Origin: Glandiceps talaboti
Taxonomy: Eukaryota > Hemichordata > Enteropneusta > Spengelidae
Reading direction: 5' to 3'
DNA: 64,000 bases
NCBI RefSeq assembly: GCF_964340395.1
Contig: NC_135556.1
Coordinates: 6,992,001 to 7,056,000 of the forward strand
Within the stretch, counting starts at the first letter, position 1. The number at the start of each line of letters is the position of its first letter. Below the pieces are notes generated by a model, which was not told the DNA's origin, did no database searches, and worked only from the letters and a program-made list of their open reading frames with translations. Shown piece after piece: positions 1 to 30,050 of this stretch. Made by a program: the position numbers and the translations under genes.

Positions 1-770
1 TATGGAAAGATTAAGGAAATACTTTTATTTCCTGAAGTGGCGTTCCCCTATAAACATGATTTGGTATTGGCACGATCAAACTTATATTGTACATATTATT
101 ACTTTACAATAGTTCAATTTACGTATACACTACTATGTTGATGGAACCTATGCCACCAAATGTCCAAACAATCTTAATGCCACCGAAGGCATGTACTATT
201 ATACTAGAATATCTAAATCCAGGTTTCAGGTATTTTCATCAGGGTAAAAATAAAACATATCTTTTTTTTTTAAACTTGGCTCATGCCACTGTACTACCAA
301 ACCAGAGTGACTATAGAGTTTGAACTTTATTTGCAGCATGATGTTTCTTTTCATGTCTCGCTCAACGTTTTTGTTACAAATTGCATACAGACTCTGATAG
401 CGCGGAAGCATATAAAAACTGATACATTTTATCTCACTGTGAACACAAATCAACATCACTGTCAGATGAAATGTAAATAAGGAAGATTCAAACACAGACC
501 TGTTTATTTGTGTTCAGAGCGATCAATGTAACATGTAAATTGTATTTTGTTTGAATAATTATAACAAAAAAAAAGAAGTTGTGTAAGATGTAAAAAAAAA
601 ACACCATGCCACCTAGTAATTGAAATAATTATAGTCTCTCTGGTTTTGTAGTAACTGGCGTATCTCAAGTCATATTACTTCTAGCTCAAAGTGCATACAC
701 TACAATGATCACTGTAAGATTTCTGATATTATACGCCTTAAATAGAAAACCATGCTTCTTGTTATTTTAC
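1..770 (-). other. MFSD8 intron 4 (partial)
   Basis: This stretch lies downstream of exon 771-884 on the minus strand. It is AT-rich with short poly-A runs. I see no further exon. Confidence 0.5.
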
Positions 771-17683
<16,913 letters not shown>

Positions 17684-19783
17684 TTTCTGTTAAGATTGCC
17701 TTCCTGGTGTTATACATCCAAAATACACCTTTTAGGCCGGCGGGTGGACTTTCCCCTCAGAGGGATTTATTTAGCGTGTAAGAAACGACTCCAAAGTTTG
17801 AGAACACACGACCTGAAATTTGAAAAATTACAGATACAATACCGCCAGCCTTAGGTGTTTTTGTACAGTGTACGTTGAGGTTCACGTAGCCTTCAAGTTG
17901 ATGATGTAGGTACGTACAGGCTATATATATTAGAAAAAAAATCACAATATTGGAAGTAAACTTTTGTATGAGTTTAGATTATTAAAGCATACTCACGTAA
18001 TGTGTTCAAGGCTTGGTTATACCCATAGATACATGTCATTGCACTCTGGCAGTAAATCGAAGTCCAATAGATACATGTACATTAACTTCCCAACAATCAA
18101 GGGTCATCCTAAGGTCAAAGGTCACGTGATCAGATGGTCAAATATTGAAATCCTCTGTATGGCATGCATATTTATTTATTAACGGCAATACGTCCATAAT
18201 ACGATTTTCCGTGCATTGGGATAACGAGGGTAGGATTATCGACTACCTCAGTGGACTACACATATCACTTTGCTGACTTTACTATACACATACCACAAAA
18301 CCAACATTATTCGAAATGAACAAGTTGATATTTGGGTATACGGATCAACGTAACCTTCATATTCTTCCTCGTGACGTGCTAAATATATGTAAGATATTAG
18401 AATACATGCGTGTAATATATGAACCAATTCTTTTTCTGACGCCGTTGGCTTTATAATTACTTTTGCAATTGATTGGTTTACGCCAACATAATACTAAGAA
18501 TGAAAATTTACTTCTGATCGACGTCGCTGAACAGGTATAACGTTAAAGGGGCACAAGCGGAGTTTATACGTATTTTAGGCGTAGTTCTGAGGTATATACT
18601 CGCAGTATTGTACTTACCGAAGCACACTTAGCCATCACTTGTTATTGACTAAATCAAAATAATCTGGTATTAAGATATAACTTATAAACGATCCGATGAC
18701 GTAATTTATTATACGTATCAAAATTGTCCAGGAAATCCCCACTATGCAAGCAACTTTTCTAACAATGGAAAAAGACAATCATAATGTTATATAGAAGACA
18801 TGCATCGACATTAGCATAATAATGGCTTTTTAAAAAAAATATAATAAGTGTTTTCACCTGAGTGAAAAGCGTATAGAGTCAGCTGGTGCCACTTTAGCAG
18901 CGATCAAGCTATGTCAAATTCACATGAGGCTAAAAGCAAAAATTCTTCGCCCGTTCATAGGTTTGAATCCCAAGTTTGTTATGATCACATGTTTTTACAA
19001 TCATACACGTGTCAATTATTTCAGACAGCAGGTATAGATAGAGGGCGTCCTTTATAATCAATAATACTGAACGACAGATATAGGCTTATATCAAAATTAT
19101 CTACATTTACTCGATAACTAAACTAACCATAACGCTAATCCTCAACTTCTTTATCCCTTTCTGTTATATGCAAAAAATACCAAATTATACATTGAAAACA
19201 CCCAGTCACCACGTACACTTTACAAAGACATACTCGTGTCGTAGCACCAGGGGCAAGTTGAACCCATAATTGTACAATGTACATGAATGACACGCAGTGA
19301 GTTTATTTGCCCGGGATACCACTTCATCATTTTGTAAATAATACCCCCAAGCGCTTTTAAATAAGAAAGATCTCTTACTCGTATCAAACCCTTTCCACAT
19401 CAATATAAAAATACCTATAACAATATTTACCTAGCTAGCTATGCGTCTAACCTAATATTGTATCAAAGCCCCTCCCCACGGTATATATAAGTTAACAAGC
19501 GAATACATCATCGTTGGTCTCCTCAAAGCGTCGTCATGTATTCCATTGTAATTTTGGTACAGTCGCGGAAAAAAAACAGTAATTCGACAACTTTTTTTTC
19601 ACCTCAATATAAATAACATCGCTTACTTTAATAGAAAGAAACGTTTGATCATATACCCTCCAGGTAGTATATCAACCAGTGTCCATCACGGAATCTGAGG
19701 TCGTACGTGTGTTTGACCCCTACTGATTCTACAGGTTCTAAGTGGCCCTTTGTCAAGTAACACTGGCTTGGGGTGTATAAAAT
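17684..19783. other. Divergent intergenic region, MFSD8 / microprotein gene
   Basis: This interval of about 2.1 kb separates the 5' ends of two oppositely transcribed genes and probably holds both promoters and 5' UTRs. No TATA box or other element stands out convincingly. Confidence 0.4.
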
Positions 19784-20717
19784 ATGGCGGACAACGACAA
19801 CACTGACAGCAGCGATGGCAAGTCTTCGTACCAGGTATATTACAGCAGTTACATATATTCAGTTGAATATACATTGTCATGACAATACACAGCACGTTCT
19901 TTAGTATTATTTGTAGTATTTGCTCCTATAAATCCTACCCTCCAAGCAAAACCATGTTTCCCTGTGCCCGGAACTGTGCCTAGCCTGGGAGCTGGAGAAG
20001 GTGTTACTACTGTGTTAGTTATACAACTTCACAAGCCTGCCATGGATGGACGTCCATGCAGGGGCCTAGCACCCGGGGGCGGTACCAGTACTGGAAACCC
20101 CAGGACCCACTTCGACCAGAAATCAATACCCCATTTTAGAGTCAGACCATTTCAGGGTTTTAAAAGATTAAAGTTTAGACCTAAATACACTTTCCTTAGG
20201 AGGCAACATTTTGGGGCAAATTAATGGCAGTTATGATTTGGTAAAAGGAGGATGGACCCTATTTTAGACTGAGCAAAATAAAAAATAATGCAAAGTGGAC
20301 CCCATTTTGGACTCTTTCCGCTCAAAAAAAACAGACCCCATTTTAGACCAAAGGGCTAGAAAACACACCCCAAAGGGTGGCAGATATATGTATACTCAAA
20401 TAAGGTGAGGATGAGGGGGGGGGGGGGAGGAGGGTTAGCAGAACAGTAGCTTTGTATGTGATCTGTTACTTTTACATATAACTATAATGTTTATTACTTT
20501 TAACCATTTGCAGTATATCCTGGAGAGTGCAGCAAAACCAGAGTGTTTGCTGGGATTTGTAGCCGGCATTTTGATGCCACGAAAATTTGCTGCAGGACTT
20601 GTATTTGGTATTATCGGAGGAGTTTACATTCAACAAACATACGTGCTCCCAGATGTCAAAGATGCCACGGGACAAATTGTAAAAAAAGTGCAAGAAAATG
20701 TACCAAAGAAGTCATAG
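19784..20717 (+). CDS. SLC35A4-MP/STMP1-like single-pass membrane microprotein (two exons)
   Basis: Exon 1 (19784-19834) encodes MADNDNTDSSDGKSSYQ and ends at donor gtatat; exon 2 (20514-20717) follows acceptor ttgcag in phase 0. The 84-residue product has a polar N-terminus, a glycine-rich hydrophobic stretch (LLGFVAGILMPRKFAAGLVF, then GIIGGVYIQQTYVLPDV) and a lysine-rich tail ending VPKKS. The pattern GF.AG, then FG...G.Y..Q.Y..P.V, resembles SLC35A4-MP (the microprotein of the SLC35A4 upstream ORF) and the related mitochondrial microprotein STMP1, both inner-mitochondrial-membrane proteins. It has its own gene here, with no SLC35A4 body nearby. The start AATATGGCGGAC resembles the TISU initiator used by short-5'UTR housekeeping and mitochondrial genes. 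AATAAA at 21946-21951 could end a roughly 1.2-kb 3' UTR. The intron holds a GACCCCATTTTAGAC array. Confidence 0.7.
20125..20360. repeat. GACCCCATTTTAGAC-type motif array in the microprotein intron
   Basis: The motif (ACCCCATTTT(A/G)GA) recurs at about 20128, 20255, 20298 and 20336 with unequal spacing. It is followed by CACCCCAAAGGGTGG. The unit is a degenerate minisatellite. Confidence 0.55.
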
Positions 20718-21945
20718 CAAATATAATGCAACAGTTATATTTGAACAATATGTATATATATTTGATTGAACCAACCCAGGATTTGGGCAATACAACTGAC
20801 AGATACTTATTGATGAAGATTTATAGAGTCATCATGGTTTAGGTTCCTGTTAATCAATTACTAAACATTATAATGAGTGATTGAATGATGTGTACACAGT
20901 GATGAGTCTTTCTGGATGTAACACAAGTAAAACTTATCAAAGTACAGGGATACATGTCCTGCGATAAATGGCAGTGGCTAGCCATGTGTGATACACCACA
21001 GGCACTAACATGTGATTCAGTAATCATGATGTCATTGGAATGCAATTATTCACCATGGAGACCACTCACAGATTGTGGTTTGACTGTGAGAAGCATTTCC
21101 AGGTGATAATAAATGATGCTGATATGAGGAATATGACATCGAACACACAATTTACAATTTCTAAGTTGGGTGAAATTTGACTTTTGTATGTGACATGCGG
21201 ATACACACCTTGAAAGAGCATGTTATTGTCACAAAGTTGTCATACTCATCCTCCAGCTAACATAAAGATGGTTTCTTTCAAGTATTAGAGAGATTAAGCA
21301 GTGCATGTGAGATTGGAAAGACGAGGGAAGAGGTGATGTGGATAGACAATTCAGTCCATACTAAATTTCACAAATTCCTCGGTTGAAAATAGTTATCTAT
21401 ATGCCGTGTCTCAAAAGTGTTTCTTAACTACTGTTGCCAGAATGAAAATGAGAAGGCATTTGACGTTGTCATCGTGTTTTCACAAGCTCTACTTAATGTT
21501 GCTGTACTGACCAATTTCCACCAAATATAGTGTTATATTGTCAGTGGTAAAGTAAATAGGTCCCATTATATCAAATTGAAGGGCATATAACGCAAAGAGT
21601 ACAAGTTATGTTTTTCAGGATACTTTGCTGTCAAAATGCAGTTGAACTTGAAATGTGAGGTCAAGGTCACTGGGGTTGAAATCACTCTAATTCTGATTGT
21701 GGCAATTTGACAATACGAAGCAGATGGGATATGATGAAGACTTTAATACCTAGCTGAATTTGTTCTCCATGTCTGCAAAATTTTATAAAATTGCAAGTTG
21801 TTATCCATGTTTAGAACATCTTACTGAAATTGTTGAAAGTTATATGTATAAATGTAGCAGCACCCATTGTTAATTTGTAGTGTCATGTCTGATATATTGT
21901 AATTTGACTTATAGAAACTTGGATTTTAATTTCACCATGTGTTGT

Positions 21946-21951
21946 AATAAA
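21946..21951 (+). terminator. Candidate polyadenylation signal AATAAA
   Basis: A canonical hexamer sits about 1.23 kb past the microprotein stop codon. It is one of two close candidates and has no transcript support here. Confidence 0.35.
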
Positions 21952-22334
21952 GTGAATGGAAGATTTACCATCATATGACGTAAATTGATGTTTGAAAACC
22001 ATAAGACTTTTTTAAAAATGAATCACACAACCAGAGACAGGAATTTTCAATAAATATTAAGACTTATTACCCTGGTAGTTGAGCCTTTGGTTTTCTAAGA
22101 TAGACACAAACTAAAACTATTGTCACAACATGTTGATACAACAGTGATAAGCTATTGAATGGACGTTGGTTTATTTATAGTCTCAGTAGGGAGGCATCTC
22201 TGAAAACTAGTTTATCGAGAGTTCCTGAACTTGCAGTGCTGTTTTGGGACTTCCAGTGTTCCTGCATGTAAGTTTGCCAAAAATAACCTGGCTGGATGTT
22301 ATTTAGATGTTAGTCCCCAATTTTTTTTTTAATT

Positions 22335-22640
22335 CATGCAAAGAAAATACGAGTGACCTAAGGGGCCTTTGTCACTACGAGTTGCAAGAGGAGTATTTTC
22401 TGGCTGAATGTTGGAGAATAACATAATTATACCAGCGCCCGTAATATAAAAAAAATTGGGGGAAAGTAATGGTAATTTTGAACGTTTTGACTCAAATTTT
22501 GAACGCAACAGAACCAGTGACATTGACAAGCGTTGTCGTGACATAGAAGCACATTGTCATGACGTAGAACGACCAGAGTATATATTCCATATTTTTTGTT
22601 GAACCTGGCTTGTGCATTGTATAAGATGTGATGCAACATC
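22335..22640. repeat. Dispersed repeat family D, copy at 22.3 kb
   Basis: It aligns by eye over about 300 bp with 62330-62650. Shared blocks are GAGTGACCTAAGGGGCCTTT, ATTATACCAGCGCC, GTAATGGTAATTTTGAACGT, CAGAACCAGTGA and AGTATATATTCCATATTTTT. A shorter fragment sits near 2385-2530. The class is unknown. Confidence 0.65.
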
Positions 22641-24127
22641 TCATTGAATATAGACCCAATAAAAGATTCAGTTGGGGGGGGGGGGGGGACCTACATCATG
22701 TATAATCAGTTAACCATTCAATGTCTGAGATACAAATTTAAGATGTAGATCTCTGTGTGTGTTAAGTGGTCTAAACCTACCCCTATATTAACCCTCACAC
22801 TGACCAAATGACCCTAGTAAATAAATGATCGAATAATTGGCCAACATAGTCTTTCCCAGTGTTGTCAAATCGTTATTTTGGAATACTATGCAAATGTGCA
22901 AGGTCAAAAAAATGCACAGCCATTTTGTCATTTCAGACAAACTGATCACGTACCATAATTTGCATGTTTTGGTATAATTTCACATTCCAACTTCTAGCAA
23001 AAGCTGCCACTGGATCACATGACAAAAACTGCATAACATGAATAACAATGAGCTCATTATAATTATATAGGCTAGGCTTACATTTCTCATAACGTATTAT
23101 GTCACATCTGCCTGTGAACAGATGAATGGTGTGTAGTAATGATAAGGGATTATTACCCAACAGGTGATAATTATCAATTGATTAAATGGGCTGTCAATCA
23201 TTGCCTTATTAGGTAATGATATTAAACAAAGTGCTCAAGAGATATATCATAAAGTTCTCATGAATGGCTGCTCATTGTGGCTTAATATTTATGATAGGGT
23301 GAAGTATTCATAAAGTGTAATCCACTACTAATTAGCCAAGAGACTTTAGTAGCTTAGCTGTCTGGCATAACATATCGTTCAATTGCCAAGTCTCTGGGCT
23401 ACCAGTTAGTCAATTAATATTTCGAATAGCCATCCATTGCTTATCAGTTTCTAACTGAGAATATGATGTGTTGAACGTTCTTTCCCACGTCCAGAAGCCA
23501 ACTTCTCCCCTTCAGCTTGTTAGACCCCCCCCCCCCCTTTATCGCTGCATCAGCTACAGCTGTACCATAGACTTCCATCTTTTCTCTTCTACAGTATTGC
23601 TTTCAGGATGAAAAATAACAACAGGTTTTACTTCCGTCAACCACTGACAACTAGTAAATTCTGAAAAACTGCACAAATGTTGTTGTATATTAGTTACACA
23701 CATTTCAACCAAACAGAAAGAATGAATATTGAAAAATATGAAGGCTAGGTCTGCACCTTCTAAATAATGGAGTTTTCCATTCAAAAAATAGCAAAAATCG
23801 GCTAACTAAAACTTATTTTATTTCAAGAATATTTTATTAGTTTCTACAAAAATGTATGTATTAGCTACACATAAACTTCTGTCGCAAACGTTGCAATATT
23901 GTATATATGTCTGACAGGCAAGATGCCATGAAAACATTTGAAAAGTCGTCTTTATTATACTTCTGACAGACTAAGTCCGTGCTGAGTTTTTCGTCAAATT
24001 ATATGCAATGTCAAACCTCAAAAAATGATAGCAATAATGTATACCAAGTTTCTAGATAAACATAACTAATGGCAGTATTCACCGAACGGTTACACCAGTC
24101 TTACTTCAAGTCGGAGGCGACAACAAA

Positions 24128-25582
24128 CTATTGGAACAAAAGGTAATTTTTTAAGACTACTGGTAAAGGCAACTCGTCAGTTTTCTCCAAAGGTTTGCCT
24201 TTCTGTGTAATGAGACTCCGTATTTGCTTACGGGCCTGTTGTTTTAATGTCCGCGGGATTGCCGACATCTCAATGAACATTTCTTTCAATGTACTACCGA
24301 GCATACGTGGTATGGTTCCCTTGTCGCAGTAAATATTGATCGAATCGGTGGCTTCCAAAATAAGATTCAAACTCAGTGGCAGCTTGTCTAAGTTTCGCAG
24401 ATTATTGGTAATACTGAAGTTGTCGCCTTTGTCATTACGAAGGTTGAAATGAGCGCCGTAGTTCAGAAGTATGAGAAGTTTCTCTAGAAGTTCTGCATCA
24501 TTAGTGTCCGCTTCATCAACAGGTGCTCGACCGTACTTCCACAGTAAACCATGGACTGGCACTTCGCCGTTGTTGGCGATGGCATTCGGATCCGCACCAT
24601 GTTGAAGCAGGATCAGCAACATTCTCGAATCGCGACTTGAAATACATGCTCGGTGTAATGCCTGTTGACCTTGGTTATTTCTCGCCGAGACATCAGCTCC
24701 GTGTTCTAACAAGTACTGCACGATATCTGGATAGCTCTGTTGCGCCGCAACGTGTATGGGAAATACATCCTTTAGGTCGGCGATATTTGGGTCCGCACCA
24801 TTCTGTAAAAGTAACCGTGAGATGTCTCGTTCGGAGCTCATCACAGCGTACCGCAGTGGCGTGAATTTACCACGATATCTAGCCATGGGTGGCGTCTCTG
24901 CATCGACGTTGGCGCCATATTCCAATAACTTTTCAGCTAATGAGTAAACTCCGCCTTGGCAAGCATGATGAAGAGCCGTCAATCCTTTCGCATCGCGTAC
25001 TTCAGTTTTTGCACCAAACTTTAACAGCAATTCCATGCTTTCTGGGCTGTCATTTTTCACGCAGTGAATTTCGTAGAATGACGTGTTAAACATAACATAC
25101 TGCCTGTTCACCTCAGCTCCGTACTGCAGTAACGCCTCGATGCATGTTGCCTTGCCGTCACGGATAGCAAAATGCAATGGGGGAAAGCCTACATTATTGT
25201 TCACGTTCACCGGTGTGCCAGCTTCTAATAGTTTCCGTAGCATGATTATATTATTGTTTTTAACCGCGTAATGTAAAGCAATATTCCCAGCAAGGTCTGG
25301 TAGGGAAACGTTCGCTTCATATTTCAGCAATACGGTTACAAAACCCAGCTTATCTTCGGAGGCCGCATGGTGCAGTGCTGTTTGTTCGTTCTTATCGCTA
25401 CGGTTGATACTTCCATATAAGTTTTTCACCATCTCTTCAACCGCATCTTCTGAAAACTCGCGCTCTTTTGTTTGGATAAGAGCTATTAAGCTCAAGGCAG
25501 TGAACGGTTCCTCTTCGAAATGAACCCTTTTAGAGTCAGCCATGTCATGACACTGATTCATGGAATCAACACCTGTCACCAC
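24128..25582 (-). CDS. Ankyrin repeat and SOCS box (ASB) protein 1 of 2
   Basis: This is a single open exon of up to 484 residues on the minus strand. About ten ankyrin repeats fill residues 60-400, with motifs such as TALHHAASEDKLG, GNIALHYAVKNNN, LTALHHACQGG and ALHRACISSRD. The last about 40 residues form a SOCS box (IPRTLKQQARKQIRSL, then ELPLPVVLKNYLLFQ). ASB proteins are substrate receptors of elongin B/C-cullin 5 E3 ubiquitin ligases; ankyrin repeats bind the target and the SOCS box the ligase. The start is uncertain: TGGTGACAG just inside the frame could be an acceptor, and MADSKRVHF (residue 14) has the better Kozak context (GACATGG). It is a paralogue of the gene at 33.1 kb: both share YEIH, SPE/SPA before ELLL, LLWKYG and LLNYGA. 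The ASB subtype cannot be fixed by eye. Confidence 0.85.
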   Translation of the reverse strand: MVTGVDSMNQCHDMADSKRVHFEEEPFTALSLIALIQTKEREFSEDAVEEMVKNLYGSINRSDKNEQTALHHAASEDKLGFVTVLLKYEANVSLPDLAGNIALHYAVKNNNIIMLRKLLEAGTPVNVNNNVGFPPLHFAIRDGKATCIEALLQYGAEVNRQYVMFNTSFYEIHCVKNDSPESMELLLKFGAKTEVRDAKGLTALHHACQGGVYSLAEKLLEYGANVDAETPPMARYRGKFTPLRYAVMSSERDISRLLLQNGADPNIADLKDVFPIHVAAQQSYPDIVQYLLEHGADVSARNNQGQQALHRACISSRDSRMLLILLQHGADPNAIANNGEVPVHGLLWKYGRAPVDEADTNDAELLEKLLILLNYGAHFNLRNDKGDNFSITNNLRNLDKLPLSLNLILEATDSINIYCDKGTIPRMLGSTLKEMFIEMSAIPRTLKQQARKQIRSLITQKGKPLEKTDELPLPVVLKNYLLFQ

Positions 25583-26623
<1,041 letters not shown>

Positions 26624-26680
26624 ATTCCCGCCCTGCTTACCCAAGCATCGAGCACTCTATTCTACGAGTTTGATACTATT

Positions 26681-26796
<116 letters not shown>

Positions 26797-27519
26797 CTTT
26801 ATAAGCAAAGTAAGCTGAGAATCAACAGGTGTCAGTCTAGAGTTTGTGAAATCTTTACAGGAATTTACAGAGGAATTTACTTGTACCTTACGTTGGTAGT
26901 ACACGATGTCATATCAAGCCAATGCCAGTGGGAGGGAGGGAACGCAATAACATGAATAGATAAATCTATCAGGTCATTAACATTTTCGAATGACCAAGTT
27001 GACATATGTAAACTGTATGATTGAATTCGTCGTTGTATGCGCCCACTCATGCTGTTAAGCGCCCGCAACGACGATTCTTTTATAGTCTAGTAAGTGTTCC
27101 GCGTTAGTCTGTTAGTGTTACATGCAGTAGCGTATGCACCATATTGCATGAGACACTCTGTGGAATTCATGAAACAGCAAAGCATATTCTAAGCTACATG
27201 GTCATCTATTGCCACCACACTCCTGGTGACCTGTCACTGTGACCAGTTTGAGTATACAGGTATGAAACAAGCAAAAGAAGAGGTTAAAGGATAATTAAAT
27301 TAATAAAAAAGTTTTCAAATAAGTGATAAATAGTGCCCTTGTAGATTTAAAAAGGTTCGATGGGGGGGGGGGGGGGGCACGACCAGTTACATTGCAAAGC
27401 ACTGATCCAATCCTACCACTTCGATAATATTTATTTTACTCCCATTGGTTTTATGATGTGACCTACACCGTCTTTATCAGTCTCATATTGACATAGGTGG
27501 CTAATATATAACGTGTAAG

Positions 27520-27555
27520 CATAGACCCTCCACCAACGTTAGTGGAGGGTCTATG
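27520..27555. mobile_element. 36-bp perfect fold-back micro-element with 7-bp flanking repeat
   Basis: Arms CATAGACCCTCCAC and GTGGAGGGTCTATG pair perfectly over 14 bp around an 8-base loop. GTGTAAG flanks both sides directly (27513-27519 and 27556-27562), as a target-site duplication would. A second 36-bp element of the same design lies at 55528. Confidence 0.65.
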
Positions 27556-28050
27556 GTGTAAGGTAGTATTGTTGACAGCTGTCAGTTACTACCTAACTCA
27601 AGAGGGCGCTCTACTTTATCACCCGGATCACCACTTTGTCGTCAAAATCCAACCAGCTTCGTGTTACAGTCGTTTCTATTTTTGGAAATAGTACTACAGG
27701 CAGACACAAATTTAACTTCCCTAGAATATCTTTCACATATATTTATTGTCATATTCAAAAAATAAAAGTACAGATACACAAATAAAGTAAAAATCACTAT
27801 AACCTTGTCACCTTCAGTATAAATCAGGGAGTATTTTTTTTACAATGTATTTTGTAGTTATGCTTTTGAACTCTTTCCTTTCAGGGTTGTATGTTAATAC
27901 GCCCTCAAACAGTACAAGCTGTCATTATCCAGCAACAAATTAACCAATCACAGCGTTCCTTTTATACTATCCATGTCACCTGTTTTTCCTACATGGCTGC
28001 TTCAGAAACTGAAGTTAACTTCTAAGTAGTTGAAAGGTGTGTTAATTTAC

Positions 28051-28289
28051 AGTGGCCATATGGATGAGGATTGGGTATTCATTTTGTATTTTTAATTTAT
28101 AAAACAATGTTATCATTGCATCTTTTGTATGTACAATAACAAACATTTTACAACATGTTTAGCTTTTTGCAATGTATTCAGTTACATGCAATGACTTAGC
28201 ATATATTGTTTGTTTCAGATCGATTTTTCAAGTAGAAAGCCATGATAAATTTGTTTTATAAATTAAAAATCCTCATCCATATGGCGGCA
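28051..28289. mobile_element. TIR element family B, copy 1
   Basis: The left end AGTGGCCATATGGATGAGG is mirrored at the right by CCTCATCCATATGGCGGC; the arms extend about 50 bp through TTTTTAATTTATAAAACAA. The interior includes GCTTTTTGCAATGTATT and GTAGAAAGCCATGATAAA, shared with copies at 35.4 and 56.6 kb. No coding capacity is seen, so it is MITE-like. Confidence 0.75.
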
Positions 28290-29730
28290 ATGACAAAGCT
28301 TCAGCAGCAAATAACTATCCAATGCCATTTAGGGGATGTTGGAGCATCACAGAATAGACAAGGTACAGGCTTTGTCATTTAAAACTAGTAAACAAAATGA
28401 GGCATCCAATAAGGAACTTATAATCCAGACTGAGCATGCTCAGAGGCAAAGGATTATGGGATTAATTGAAGTTATCTTTATACCTAATCTGGAGGAGATA
28501 TCAACAGAATAAACCTACAATGGTCAGGGTAACCATGAAACAATTATTTGTGATTACAAACTATGTAACAATATTGTTTACAATACTGATTGATTGATAT
28601 TTATTATCATATTTCCCATGATGCAACATTCAATATGGTGGGTTTGCAACTTCCCTATTGGGCATTGAGCAGCCAATCAGGTTAAACATTTGGGGTCTCA
28701 TTAACATACACAACCCTGAAAGCAAAGATTTGAAGGTACAATTACAAAGATATTGAAGAAAGTATACCTGACAACTCAAGATGTATGCTTGTTTACTCTT
28801 ATCCCAATGAACAACAACTTCTTCAAAAAAATATAAATATACATATATACTTTGAATAAAAAAGTTATGAAATAAAATCTAGCCCTCAACTGGATCAGCT
28901 ACTGAACAGTAACAATAATATTTATTTTCTTGTGACATAACTTTTGAAGCATGGGTTAACCCTACCGTTTGAAGCACATATGCTCTGCACATATGGTTGC
29001 AAAATTTATACAAATAAAACTTAATATACATAACACAATAATATTGCTATATATGTAACTGTAAGTTACATGTACACAGTGTTCCTTCTCATTTTAGCTA
29101 GAATGAACAGTTTGAGTATAACACAACACAAACAATAAAACACATAATCTATAACAACGACATCGTGATGAAAAATATGACTATCCAGGTCAGTTATTCA
29201 GAAAGTGTTGTTTTTATTGAGTTTTTAAAAAATTCTCTATATAAACAATTTGAGCTTTTGATCAGCCATGATTGATAATTTTTTTCTCAATGGCCTTTAC
29301 CTGGTTCAAACTGACCACTAGGTGGCGCTGTGATCACAACGGATGAAGAGCTAGGGTTATAAATAATATTATAAATATAATACTGCTAATACTATATATA
29401 ATTTACACAGCTTAGTTCAAATAAATGCCCCTTTACTGACCCTACACAGATATTTTCCTCAACTCATTCTAGAAATAACACTGAAATAAAGAACCTAGTG
29501 AACACCTCATTTGAAACTCACGACGACTAAGCCTCATTGTCAGAAGTGTTTGCCTTGGCAGAGCCTCAAAGAGGGACAGGCTGAAAAATTCATTGCTAGG
29601 TCAAAAAAAGAAAGAATTGTTTCTGGTCAGGACATTTCGTATAAAGTGTGTATGTGGTGCAGATATCATTTGCTTGTTCATGAGTGGCTCTGCAGTTGTC
29701 TTCACTGAAGTAGGGAGGGTTATTTTTGTG

Positions 29731-29754
29731 CCCCCCCCCCCCCCCCCCCCCCCC
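29731..29754. repeat. Poly(C) tract, 24 bases
   Basis: It is an uninterrupted run of 24 C, the longest of about a dozen G/C homopolymers in this AT-rich window. Confidence 0.95.
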
Positions 29755-29929
29755 GATCTGCAGACTGCATGGGCTGGACAAACAGCAAAAAAAGACTGAC
29801 GCGAGGGTATTTTAGTGATGCGCACACTGACCAGAAACAATTATTATTTTTTTTTGCCCAGTCGTTTTTTCCCCATAATTGTCGCAATGGAAACAAATAC
29901 AAAAGCTACAATTATGATAACAAATTACT

Positions 29930-30050
29930 CATAATTATGTATGTACCAGTGATTATTTGTATCAGTGCATACACATACTACTGGTATTTGCACAGAAGTG
30001 CAATACCGAAAATATTATTACATACCTGTATGCAAATATGTATACAAGCA
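29930..30050 (-). repeat. Dispersed repeat family A, partial inverted copy
   Basis: The reverse complement contains GCATACAGGTATG, TTTTCGGTATTGCACT, ATACCAGTAGTATG and AATCACTGGTACATA, matching the right halves of the copies at 47.65 and 58.77 kb. Confidence 0.55.

Larger units (their letters stand above)
20718..24127. other. Microprotein 3' UTR and intergenic DNA
   Basis: Candidate poly-A signals AATAAA occur at 21946-21951 and again near 22050. The rest contains one dispersed repeat copy (22335-22640), a 15-bp poly-G (22674-22688) and a poly-C (about 23526-23538). I see no further gene. Confidence 0.45.

Noticed and set aside
24523-25089. Plus-strand frames of 60-113 codons
   Set aside because: They are antisense shadows of the ASB ankyrin repeats.
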